A DNA stretch of 45,011 nucleotides from Chloroflexota bacterium (lineage in GTDB: Bacteria; Chloroflexota; Chloroflexia; Chloroflexales; Roseiflexaceae), in assembly GCA_030550675.1 (NCBI GenBank), contig JAUQOW010000005.1:1-45011 (forward strand). Direction: 5' to 3'. Under the pieces are notes generated by a model. That model worked only from the letters and a program-made list of their open reading frames with translations, had not been told where the DNA came from and ran no database searches. Both the position numbers and the translations under genes were made by a program. Below are positions 16,691 to 24,086 of this stretch, in pieces (within the stretch, counting starts at the first letter, position 1; every line of letters begins with the position of its first letter).

Positions 16691-16846
16691 CGCTATCGTC
16701 GCCAGAATGTCAACGTCGAATGCGGGAAGGTGACACGCAGGGGCGCGTCGCGGGTGCGCCCACAGGAATTTGGAACGTTCGAGAACGTATTCGACCTTTG
16801 AGGTCTGCTCCACGCATGTTGCCGCGCCAGAAGTCTTTGCTGGCGG

Positions 16847-17194
16847 AAAGGCTCGCCTCCCCTGAGTACCCGTCGCCGCGCCCTCAAAGGTCTGCGCCGC
16901 GGAACGTTGCAAGCGGAAGGTTGCGAGCAGGAAAGTGGCAGGTGCGAACGCAGGAAGGTTGCAGGTGAAAGGCTCGCCTCCCCTGAATACACGTCGCCGC
17001 GACCTCACAGGTCTGCGCCACGCAACGTTGCGAGCGGAAGGTTGCAGGCAGGAAAGTGACGGTTGTGAAGGCAGAAGGTTGAAGAGGAAAGGAGCGCTTT
17101 CTCTGAATCCACGTCGCCGCAACCTCACAGGTCTGCGCCATAGAACGTTGCGAGCAGGAAAGCGGCACGTGCGAACTCGGGAAGGTTGCAGGTG
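16847..17194. repeat. 120-bp direct repeat, three copies
   Basis: Copies at 16847-16967 (121), 16968-17087 (120) and 17088-17194 (107, shortened). Each begins AAAGG, passes through CGTCGCCGC and AGGTCTGCGCC, and ends in purine-rich GGTTGCAGG units. Sequence at about 16730-16846 looks like a more diverged fourth copy. Open frames across it on both strands have strange, repeating compositions and are not believed. Confidence 0.85.
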
Positions 17195-17238
17195 AAAGGT
17201 TTTGGCAACCCTTAACCCCTGACTGACAGACTGGCGCT

Positions 17239-18033
17239 ATGCTGCATCCACGACACATCATGGGGATCATCGCACTGCTCCTGGCGCTTGCGGGATGCGG
17301 CGGCATACCGCTGCCCGGAGTCGGCGGCGCGCCGATGGCGGTCGAGCAACCGACGCTTCCGCCTGGTACCGATACGCCGGTTGTTCCTCCTCCAACCGAC
17401 ACCGCCGCGCCACAGCCCTCGCCAGAGACGACGCCGACCGTAGCAGCGACGCCGACCACAGCAACAACACCGGTCGCTGAAGCGCCCTCGCCCACGGCGC
17501 CAGCGCCTGAGCCGACTGCAACCGCTGTACCGACGCCTTCGCCAACCGCAACCGCAGCCGCGCCGACTGACACCCCTGGACCGACCGAAGAACCACTGTA
17601 CCTGCAACCGTCGCCAATCCCCGGCTTGCCGACTGCGCCTCCGCCGACCAATACGCCCACTCCAAGCGCAACCTCGACCGCGACGCCAGCGGCTTCACCA
17701 ACGCCGGATGTCAGCGTGCCGCCCACATCGACGCCAACTCCGACCTACCCGCCGGTGCCGATTGTGTCGTCACTGCGTGGAACCGTGGCGAATCCCGGCA
17801 ATGTGCGCGCTGATCCGAATGTCAGCGCAACCCCTATCGACCGCGTGAACCAGGGTGAAGAGGTGCAACTGCTGGGGCGCAGCGAGAATGGACGCTGGTA
17901 TCTGGTCTTGACTGTGCGCGGCGTGGCTGGCTGGGTCAGCGCCACGCTCCTGAATGTGCCGCCGGAGACGGCAGCGCTGGTGCCGGTCAACCCCGACATC
18001 GCATTGCCGACGCCGCCCGGCGGCGCGCCATAG
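17239..18033 (+). CDS. Lipoprotein with Pro/Thr linker and bacterial SH3 domain
   Basis: A 264-residue surface lipoprotein. A short signal peptide ends in lipobox LAGC (Cys20). Residues about 30-170 are a low-complexity linker of Pro, Thr, Ala and Ser (repeated TPTP- and ATPT-like units), a common cell-surface tether in Chloroflexota. The C-terminal part from about 173 is an SH3_3-type domain: LRGTVANPGNVRADPNVS, then VNQGEEVQLLGRSENGRW and GVAGWVSATLL. Such domains usually bind cell-wall or surface polymers. The start is the first ATG before the hydrophobic stretch. It stands alone between repeat regions. Role inferred as an envelope-binding protein. Confidence 0.88.
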   Translation: MLHPRHIMGIIALLLALAGCGGIPLPGVGGAPMAVEQPTLPPGTDTPVVPPPTDTAAPQPSPETTPTVAATPTTATTPVAEAPSPTAPAPEPTATAVPTPSPTATAAAPTDTPGPTEEPLYLQPSPIPGLPTAPPPTNTPTPSATSTATPAASPTPDVSVPPTSTPTPTYPPVPIVSSLRGTVANPGNVRADPNVSATPIDRVNQGEEVQLLGRSENGRWYLVLTVRGVAGWVSATLLNVPPETAALVPVNPDIALPTPPGGAP

Positions 18034-18095
18034 CAGGCTTCTCATCGGGCGATCAACCAGCGTTGCACACTCTTCACTATGGCGACCATTTCAGG

Positions 18096-18132
18096 GCTGG
18101 CGTTGGCTTCGACAGGCTCAGCCGACGCCAGC
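18096..18132. repeat. Hairpin repeat, 13-bp stem
   Basis: GCTGGCGTTGGCT (18096-18108) and AGCCGACGCCAGC (18120-18132) pair around the 11-base loop TCGACAGGCTC, with one G-T pair. It could act as a terminator for the SH3 lipoprotein gene but has no T-run. Confidence 0.8.
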
Positions 18133-18166
18133 TTCGCCTAATGATAGCGTTGTTTATGAGCAACCA

Positions 18167-18205
18167 GGCTGGCGCTGGCTTCGACAGGCTCAGCCAGCGC
18201 CAGCC
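18167..18205. repeat. Hairpin repeat, 14-bp perfect stem
   Basis: GGCTGGCGCTGGCT (18167-18180) pairs perfectly with AGCCAGCGCCAGCC (18192-18205) around the same TCGACAGGCTC loop as its neighbour 60 bases to the left. The stem differs from that copy in a way that keeps pairing. Confidence 0.85.
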
Positions 18206-18258
18206 TCTCCGCATCCTTGATTGTCCAGGTTCAGGTTGATTGCTCTATCAGAGCGACT

Positions 18259-18326
18259 GACGCAAAGGCGCAAAGACGCAAGGATTCGTCAGTCGGCAAG
18301 ACTTTGCACTTTTGCGTCTTCGCGCC
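18259..18326. repeat. Paired octamer arrays facing each other
   Basis: Forward units GACGCAAAGGCGCAAAG plus one more at 18259-18283 face reverse units at 18302-18326 (CTTTGCACTTTTGCGTC). The element ends 33 bases from the stop of the dioxygenase gene. The 325-base gap 18034-18358 is filled by these repeats and has no gene. Confidence 0.65.
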
Positions 18327-18358
18327 GCATGTTGGCGCGGCTGCCTGAACGCCTGGCA

Positions 18359-19828
18359 TTACGTCGTCATCGCCAGTTCCGGGCGAACCGTCTCGTACTT
18401 TCTGGCGTAGTCGCTCATCCCCTGAGGCGCAATGTCAACGACGTCATTGTACCCCAGACGTTTCAGCAGGCTGGCAACGGCGCTTGCCCGCGTGCCGCTC
18501 TCGCAGACGATCACGATGGTGCGATCAGCAGGCAATTCGCGCCATCGCTGCCTGATCTCGCTGAATGAAATCAGACGCACATCGGCGGGATCGCCGGGAA
18601 TAACCCCTTTTTCCCACTCGAACGGTTCGCGCACATCCAGAATGAGCGCATCGCGGTTGAGGGCGTAGCGATGGAGCATCTCCAGGTCGCCGATGGCGAT
18701 CCGTTCAACCGGCAAGCCGCCTGTCAACCAAACATTGACCGGTTCCTGCACATACCCGGCGACGGTAAATCCTTCTTCGCTGAACAGGTGCGCGGTTTCC
18801 TGCGCCAGCAGCGGAACATCGCTGATAAACATCAGCGGCGCATCGGCGCCGAGCAGCATCCTGGCGCGCTCCACCATGTTGCTCTTATTGAACGCAATGT
18901 TGATCGCGCCAGCCGGGTGACCATCAGCGAATGCCAGCGCTGGTCGCAGATCAATCAGGATTGCACCGTTCTGCATCGCGTCATACGCCTGTTGAACAGA
19001 GAGCGCCGGTACATCGGCAGACGGGTGGCGATGGTGATGCACAGCCGGATGGGTCGCTTCAGCAGGGAGCGGGAGGACGCCGCGGTTCGCATTGCGGTGG
19101 ATGAGCACCGATTCAACCGCTTCACGCGGCACGACGCCGCTGAGTTCAACGAATTCCTGCACGCTGCGCGCCTGCAACATCCAGTTGAAGCGTCGCTCGA
19201 ACCCGATGGTGCTGATCGGCTTGCCGCTCATCTGCTTGCCGCCGCATGCCGAACCGCCATAGTGCGCCGGGTAGATCTCGCAGTAATCCGGCAGTTCCAG
19301 CAGTCGCTGAAGGCTGTTGAACATCACCTCAGGTCCGGTCAGCGGCAGGTTGACCAGATCGGTGCGCGCCACATCGTTGATAAAGAGCGAGTCGCCGGTC
19401 AGGACCATCCAGGGCTGATCAGAACGCGGCGTATCGATGACAGCATACGCCATGTGCTCCGGCGTGTGTCCGGGAGTATGGATCGCCCGGAGAATGACGT
19501 TGCCGATCCGAATCTCGTCGCCGTCGCGCACGCGCGTGTGCGGATAGTGAACCGATGCGCCCGTGATCTCATTCTCGATGTCGTCCCGACTCGGCGCGTA
19601 GATCGTCGCGCCGGTCAACGCCGCCAGCGCCCGTCCGGTCGAGAAATAGTCGGCGTGAAAGTGCGTCTCGACAATCGCCGTAATGCGCAGCCCCCTGTCG
19701 GCAGCCGCCATCAGATACTCCTCCGGCGGCAGACCCGGATCGACCACCGCGCTCTCGCCGGTTTGCACGCATCCAATCAGGTACGATGCCGCCGAGACCG
19801 CCTCATTGAGGAATTGACGAAAGATCAT
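18359..19828 (-). CDS. CstB-like persulfide dioxygenase-rhodanese fusion
   Basis: A 489-residue, three-domain protein: MBL-fold persulfide dioxygenase (about 1-240), an inactive rhodanese-homology domain (about 262-350, no active Cys) and an active rhodanese (about 375-480). The iron site starts VETHFHADYFSTG (His56, His58, Asp60; Tyr61 where classic MBL enzymes have His). The C-terminal loop CESGTR gives active Cys442. This order matches CstB of Staphylococcus aureus, which turns low-molecular-weight persulfides into thiosulfate. AAGGAGG precedes the ATG. It follows the SQR gene by 18 bases, so SQR would make persulfide that this enzyme then oxidises. Exact products are inferred. Confidence 0.88.
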   Translation of the reverse strand: MIFRQFLNEAVSAASYLIGCVQTGESAVVDPGLPPEEYLMAAADRGLRITAIVETHFHADYFSTGRALAALTGATIYAPSRDDIENEITGASVHYPHTRVRDGDEIRIGNVILRAIHTPGHTPEHMAYAVIDTPRSDQPWMVLTGDSLFINDVARTDLVNLPLTGPEVMFNSLQRLLELPDYCEIYPAHYGGSACGGKQMSGKPISTIGFERRFNWMLQARSVQEFVELSGVVPREAVESVLIHRNANRGVLPLPAEATHPAVHHHRHPSADVPALSVQQAYDAMQNGAILIDLRPALAFADGHPAGAINIAFNKSNMVERARMLLGADAPLMFISDVPLLAQETAHLFSEEGFTVAGYVQEPVNVWLTGGLPVERIAIGDLEMLHRYALNRDALILDVREPFEWEKGVIPGDPADVRLISFSEIRQRWRELPADRTIVIVCESGTRASAVASLLKRLGYNDVVDIAPQGMSDYARKYETVRPELAMTT

Positions 19829-19846
19829 GACGTCCTCCTTGATACC

Positions 19847-21037
19847 TTACATGCGTCCGCGCAGCATGCCATTCCAGTACATAGCGGGCAAGCCATAGGC
19901 TTTCAGCGCATACATGCTGTAGCGCTCACGCGATTGATCGAACGGGAACGACTCTTTCGGCGTCAACTGGTAGTCGAACTCCGCCAGAATCAGACTGCCA
20001 TAGCCGGTCACCAGCGGGCAGGACGTGTACCCGTCATAAACGGCTTCGAGCGGTCGTCCTTCCATCGCGGCGACAAGATTCTCCGCCACGACCGGCGCCT
20101 GCTTGCGGATGGCTGCGCCGGTTTTCGACGTTGGCAGGTTGCTGCAATCGCCAAGGGCGAACACATTCGGGTAGCGGACGTGCTGCAACGAGAATTGATC
20201 AACCTCCACCCACCCGGTTGAAGCCGCCAGCTTGCTCTGCTTGATGACATCCGGGCTGCTCATCGGCGGCGTGACGTGGATCATATCATAGTGCACTGTA
20301 ACCTGTTCGCCGCTGGCAAGATTCTGGAAGACCGCCTCCTTCCGCCGATGGTTGATCTCAATCAGTTCGTGCTGGAAGTGCGCTTCAATCCCTTTGCGCC
20401 GGTACACATTCGTCAGAGCGTCAGCATATTTCTTAACCGAGAAGATGGTGGCTGAACCGGAGAAGAACTTGATGGTCGACCGATCACGCACACCAGCGCG
20501 GCGGAAGTGATCGTCCGCAAGGTAGGCGATCTTCTGCGGCGCGCCGCCGCACTTGATCGGCGTCGAAGGTTGCGTGAACACCGCCACGCCGCCCCTGAAC
20601 GAACGGATATTCTCCCATGTGCGATCAACCGTGTCGTACGAATAGTTGCTGCACACGCCATTGCGTTCAGCCAGCGCCTCGCGCAGCCCTTTCACTTTGT
20701 CCCAGTCGATCTGAATGCCGAGCGCTACGACCAGATAATCGTAGGTGAGCGCATCGCCGTTCTTGAGCACAACCCGGTTCTGATCCGGCTCGAAGGCGCT
20801 GACATACTCTTGAATCCAGGTCACGCCGGGAGGAATGAAATCCGCCTCATTGCGCATGGACTCTTCTTTGGGAAAAACGCCGCCGCCGACGAGAGTCCAG
20901 AGCGGCTGATAAAAGTGATAGGCGCTCGGCTCGATTAAGGCAATCCGGGACGGATCGATGGATTTGACCAGATGAGCGGCGACGGTCAGCCCCGCAGTGC
21001 CGCCGCCAGCAATCACGACAGGATAATGACGCTGCAT
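19847..21037 (-). CDS. sqr: Sulfide:quinone oxidoreductase, type II
   Basis: FAD flavoprotein of 396 residues that oxidises sulfide at the membrane and passes electrons to quinone. The N-terminal Rossmann motif is VVIAGGGTAGLTVA. YHFYQPLWTLVGGG and TPIKCGGAPQKIAYL are typical of type II (mitochondrial-like) enzymes. Cys163 and Cys340 (DGYTSCPLVTGYG) form the expected redox pair, with no third Cys of the type I layout; ALGDCSN holds the second FAD motif. ATG 21037 has AAGGAGG just upstream and starts 11 bases after the DUF1641 gene. Downstream is the CstB-like gene. Together they form a sulfide-removal operon. Confidence 0.93.
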   Translation of the reverse strand: MQRHYPVVIAGGGTAGLTVAAHLVKSIDPSRIALIEPSAYHFYQPLWTLVGGGVFPKEESMRNEADFIPPGVTWIQEYVSAFEPDQNRVVLKNGDALTYDYLVVALGIQIDWDKVKGLREALAERNGVCSNYSYDTVDRTWENIRSFRGGVAVFTQPSTPIKCGGAPQKIAYLADDHFRRAGVRDRSTIKFFSGSATIFSVKKYADALTNVYRRKGIEAHFQHELIEINHRRKEAVFQNLASGEQVTVHYDMIHVTPPMSSPDVIKQSKLAASTGWVEVDQFSLQHVRYPNVFALGDCSNLPTSKTGAAIRKQAPVVAENLVAAMEGRPLEAVYDGYTSCPLVTGYGSLILAEFDYQLTPKESFPFDQSRERYSMYALKAYGLPAMYWNGMLRGRM

Positions 21038-21048
21038 TGACGCCTCCT

Positions 21049-21732
21049 TCAGACGCCGGTTTGACAACGGCCGCCAAACGATTTTGCGAACGCGAGGAAA
21101 AATCCAAGGGCGCGCTGCACGTCGGGATCACCCAGGGCGCGCAACAACCCAAACGCCGAAACGGGGCGCGCAGTGCAGGCGCTGTCCGCCAGCGATTGCG
21201 CGGCATTGCTGATCACGGCAACCGCCGAGTCTTCGAGCACGTTGGAGTCAATCAGCGCTTTCGCCGCCTTCAGACCCCTGCGCCCCAGATGCTCAATGTC
21301 CACGCCTGCCTCGCGCAGACGCATCACCAGGTCGTCGCCGGTATCCACCAGCGTTGCAACCGCGCCCGGCGCCTGTTGAACCAGCGCGCCGAGCGTGGGG
21401 AGCATCTTGAGCAGCGCATGGAGCGCCTCCATCGATTGCGGCGCCGTCAATTCGACGAGGAGGCGCAGCGACTCCTTCGCCCGCTCATCGACGTCGATGC
21501 CGGATTGTTTCAGATCGTGCATCCATCCGTCGATAGTGTCGGTCATCATCGCCGCCATCGGCAATCCTTGCTGAATAAGCGCCTCATAGCGATCGAGGCG
21601 CTGTTCTATTCGCTCCAGCCTGGCGAGAATGAGTGCGAGGATTTCGGTTTTGCCATCGCCGTTTGACGCAGGCAGGGCGCCGTTACCTGGCGGCGCTGTT
21701 GCGCCTGTCGTTGGGGAGGTCAAGGTCGTCAT
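21049..21732 (-). CDS. DUF1641 protein
   Basis: A 227-residue, mostly helical protein. Residues about 75-215 match DUF1641: ESLRLLVELTAPQSMEAL, then a long amphipathic part ending ALGDPDVQRALGFFLAFAKSFG. The first 25 residues are Thr/Pro/Gly-rich and disordered; 27-60 is likely coiled coil (ILARLERIEQRLDRYEALI). No transmembrane segment is clear, but the C-terminus is amphipathic. The family often sits next to SQR or formate dehydrogenase genes, and may help bind them to the membrane or each other; its function is not known. It is the first gene of the operon, with AAGGAG before its ATG. Confidence 0.85.
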   Translation of the reverse strand: MTTLTSPTTGATAPPGNGALPASNGDGKTEILALILARLERIEQRLDRYEALIQQGLPMAAMMTDTIDGWMHDLKQSGIDVDERAKESLRLLVELTAPQSMEALHALLKMLPTLGALVQQAPGAVATLVDTGDDLVMRLREAGVDIEHLGRRGLKAAKALIDSNVLEDSAVAVISNAAQSLADSACTARPVSAFGLLRALGDPDVQRALGFFLAFAKSFGGRCQTGV

Positions 21733-22030
21733 CGTTCGTATGCTCCTTCGCGTGATTGACGGACCATCATCGCTTCAGCCGCGCCAGGACGCGGCGCGCC
21801 AGCAGCGCCGCAGTCGCTCGCATCCGCTGCTCCCGGCGCCGCCTGGCGCACATGGATTGGACGATCCCCGCTGCAACACACTCGCATGGCGGGCAGGGAC
21901 GGTGACAGAACCGGGTCGCAGCCGCTCGACAGTCAGGGATCAATCTGGCAGATCGTTTGTCCATGGCTCTGTGTGCGGCGGGATTATGGTGAAGGACAGC
22001 ACAAAAAATATACTGGAAACCCTCGTTCTC

Positions 22031-22039
22031 TGGTATACT
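22031..22039 (+). promoter_or_regulatory. Extended -10 promoter of the LysR gene, TGGTATACT
   Basis: TATACT at 22034-22039 with TG one base upstream. Predicted start near 22046, about 30 bases before the ATG. No clear -35. I could not fix a promoter for the opposite, sulfide-operon direction in the 343-base divergent gap; AT-rich sequence near 22000-22010 is a weak candidate. Confidence 0.5.
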
Positions 22040-22056
22040 TCCTTTAATATCGCCGC

Positions 22057-22073
22057 CATAATTTGAACTTATG
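22057..22073. promoter_or_regulatory. Candidate LysR-type operator, CATAA-N7-TTATG
   Basis: A perfect 5-bp dyad with T-N11-A spacing (T22059 to A22071), the standard LysR binding form, located two bases before the regulator's ATG. It would cover the ribosome site and the early transcript, consistent with self-repression. Confidence 0.45.
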
Positions 22074-22075
22074 CC

Positions 22076-23062
22076 ATGCTGACCCTGCACAAACTTGAAC
22101 TGTTTGTCTATGTGGCGCAGGCGGGCAGCATCAGCAAGGCTGCCGACCATTTCCTGATGTCGCAGCCGAATGTGAGCCAGCATATCCAGGACCTGGAAGC
22201 CGAGTTTGGCGAGCAATTGCTGATCCGCAAGCACCGCGGGATCGAGTTGACGCCTGCCGGGAAAACACTCCTCCAGTATGCGCAGGAGATTATCAGGCTG
22301 GCAGCGGAGGCGAAACTGGCGATCACCAATGTGTCACGCCTGAGCGCAGGCAGCCTGGCGCTCGCAGCGACGCCTGGGGTCGGCATTTATGTGCTACCGG
22401 AATGCGTCGAACAGTTCCGCATCCGCTACCCGCAATTCACCATCTCGATCAAGACGAGCACCACGTCCGAGGTTATCGACCTGGTCGCTGATCGCCGGTG
22501 CGACGTTGGTTTTATCGAGGGAGAGTTGAACGGCATTCGCCTGCCGCCGCGACTTGGCGTGCTGATTCTGGAAGATGTGCGGCAATATGTGGTTGTCAGC
22601 CAGGCGCACCCCTGGTGGAACGCAACCTCATTGAGCATTCGGGCGCTCGATGACCAGCCGGTGATCCTGCGGCAGATCGGCAGCCAGAGTCGCGCCTGGC
22701 TCGACCGGATTCTAAAGGATCACAACGTTCGTCTCCGGTATGTGGGTGAGTTCGACAACCCCGAGACAATCAAGCGCGCGTTGCTGGCAGGCGGCGCCTT
22801 CGCCATCCTGCCCGCCTACGTGGTGCGCCATGAAGTGGAGTTGGGGATATTGCGCCTGCTGCCGGTGAGCGATTGCGACCTGCAGCGCCAGTTGAAATTG
22901 ATCTGGAACAAAGAATGGCCTCTTTCGCCCATTGCCTATGCGTTTTTGCAGCATCTGGCGCACGAATATCCAGCCATTCGCGCTTTGCTCGACTCTGCTG
23001 GTCGCCGCATAACGAAGGCTGAATCATCTACACTCCGAATGCCTGCTGCTTCCGGGGAGTAA
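22076..23062 (+). CDS. LysR-family transcriptional regulator
   Basis: A 328-residue LysR-type regulator. The N-terminal winged helix-turn-helix is plain: LELFVYVAQAGSISKAADHF then SQPNVSQHIQDLEAEFGEQL and RGIELTPAGKTLLQYAQ. A two-lobe effector-binding domain follows, with GVGIYVLPECVEQFRIRYP and GRCDVGF-like VADRRCDVGFIEGEL. It is divergent from the DUF1641-SQR-dioxygenase operon and its dyad site lies between them, so control of sulfide oxidation is likely. The C-terminal 30 residues are unusual and probably disordered. Effector unknown; a sulfur compound is inferred. Confidence 0.9.
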   Translation: MLTLHKLELFVYVAQAGSISKAADHFLMSQPNVSQHIQDLEAEFGEQLLIRKHRGIELTPAGKTLLQYAQEIIRLAAEAKLAITNVSRLSAGSLALAATPGVGIYVLPECVEQFRIRYPQFTISIKTSTTSEVIDLVADRRCDVGFIEGELNGIRLPPRLGVLILEDVRQYVVVSQAHPWWNATSLSIRALDDQPVILRQIGSQSRAWLDRILKDHNVRLRYVGEFDNPETIKRALLAGGAFAILPAYVVRHEVELGILRLLPVSDCDLQRQLKLIWNKEWPLSPIAYAFLQHLAHEYPAIRALLDSAGRRITKAESSTLRMPAASGE

Positions 23063-23220
23063 TCAGGCGGATTCGGGCATGAATCGTCAGGCGACAACCC
23101 GACGCTGAACTGTCGGGCTGATCGCAGAAAAGGCGCTCTCGCGCCCTTCCTCTTCATGCAGTCCCGCTGATGCAGGGCTTCGAGCGTTCTACTCCGCTCT
23201 CCGCCTATCCGCCCGGCGGT

Positions 23221-23400
23221 TGATGAGGATCAAGACATACATCCGGCATACTCGTGCTGACCGGTCGCGTATTCTTGAGGCTGCGGGTTACGGGAAGATT
23301 AATCCTCATCAGCCCTGGCAGAAATCGTGCCAGCCCCGGAGGGGTTTCAATGGACTCAGCAAGGGCTTTAGCCCGCAGCCTAAAGAACGCGCGACCTGAC
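23221..23400. repeat. Complex inverted-repeat element
   Basis: In the 363-base gap 23063-23425, which has no gene. A 29-base imperfect inverted repeat (arms about 23259-23287 and 23372-23400, 24 of 29 matching) encloses a second inverted repeat, TGATGAGGAT at 23221-23230 with ATCCTCATCA at 23302-23311, and short hairpins (GGGCTTTAGCCC, CCCCGGAGGGG). The part 23305-23380 read on the minus strand is homologous to 34461-34530. Confidence 0.7.
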
Positions 23401-23425
23401 AGCGCAGGCATCCCGGACTTCTACG

Positions 23426-23950
23426 CTACATTCGCTGCTCGCGTCTCCGACGCAGCAGCAGAATGCCCAGCAATCCCAGCAGACCGCCGATTTTGAGCAG
23501 TTTGAATATGGCATCGAGCAGCGTGAGGCCGCCTATCACCGCGATAAAACCGCCAAACCCCATCACAATTGTCGAAGGCAGCCAGATCATCCACGAGTCG
23601 ATCATTGCCGACTGCGGCGTTTGCGGATCGTACAGCACCTCGACTGTATCACCAACGCGGTAAGCTGACGGGTTGCTGCCCGCGTCGTTCTCGAAGCGAA
23701 TCGCCTCGCCGTTCGCCGTGCGAAATTCCACAATCGGGTAGAAAAGCGTTCTGCGTTCTCCATCCCGGAGTTTTGTGCGTGCAACCACTTCCACGACCGT
23801 GCCCTGCGTCTTGACCATTGCAGCGATCTGCTGTTGCGTGTGCGTACGCCACTGCTGCCCCAGGTACAGAACGCCCAACCCGATAGCCAGCGCAATGAGA
23901 CCCGACACGAACGCCGAAAAAGGATTCCAGTGGCGTACTCGAACGTTCAT
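23426..23950 (-). CDS. DUF3592 membrane protein
   Basis: A 174-residue protein with the DUF3592 layout: an N-terminal membrane helix (about 11-30, FVSGLIALAIGLGVLYLG), an exposed beta-rich part with GTVVEVV, RTLFYPIVEFRTANGE and VGDTVEVLYDPQ, then two hydrophobic helices (about 120-165) and a basic tail, RRRREQRM. The DPQTPQSAMIDSW motif is typical. ATG 23950 has GGAGAAAG upstream; the longer frame adds sequence unlike the family. Function is unknown; these proteins usually sit in the cytoplasmic membrane and have no known partner. The next gene upstream, on the same strand, is the DUF6345-like gene, separated by a hairpin. Confidence 0.85.
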   Translation of the reverse strand: MNVRVRHWNPFSAFVSGLIALAIGLGVLYLGQQWRTHTQQQIAAMVKTQGTVVEVVARTKLRDGERRTLFYPIVEFRTANGEAIRFENDAGSNPSAYRVGDTVEVLYDPQTPQSAMIDSWMIWLPSTIVMGFGGFIAVIGGLTLLDAIFKLLKIGGLLGLLGILLLRRRREQRM

Positions 23951-24004
23951 AGATGTGCTTTCTCCTTCAGTTTTTTTTCCAGGAATGAGCGATGGCGGAG
24001 ATGC

Positions 24005-24035
24005 GGGAGAGACGTTGATTAACAACATCTCTCCC
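24005..24035 (-). terminator. Hairpin after the DUF6345-like gene
   Basis: GGGAGAGACGTTG (24005-24017) and CAACATCTCTCCC (24023-24035) form a 13-bp stem (one G-T) with loop ATTAA. It lies 52 bases past the stop. There is no T-run, so termination may be inefficient. Confidence 0.5.
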
Positions 24036-24086
24036 ATGGATACCGTTCCAGCCCGCGCTGCGTTGCGCCAACGCCTGTCAGATCAC

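Noticed and set aside
16541-17128. 195-codon and similar frames in the repeat spacer
   Set aside because: They read through the 25-bp and 120-bp repeats with repeated Arg/Cys-rich peptides; no ribosome site or family.
18671-20221. 516-codon plus-strand frame
   Set aside because: Antisense to the SQR and dioxygenase genes, with Arg/His/Gln-rich, non-protein-like composition.
21983-22010. Promoter for the sulfide operon
   Set aside because: Weak CATAAT and TATATT hexamers are present on the minus strand, but no matching -35 at usable spacing, so it was not listed as a feature.
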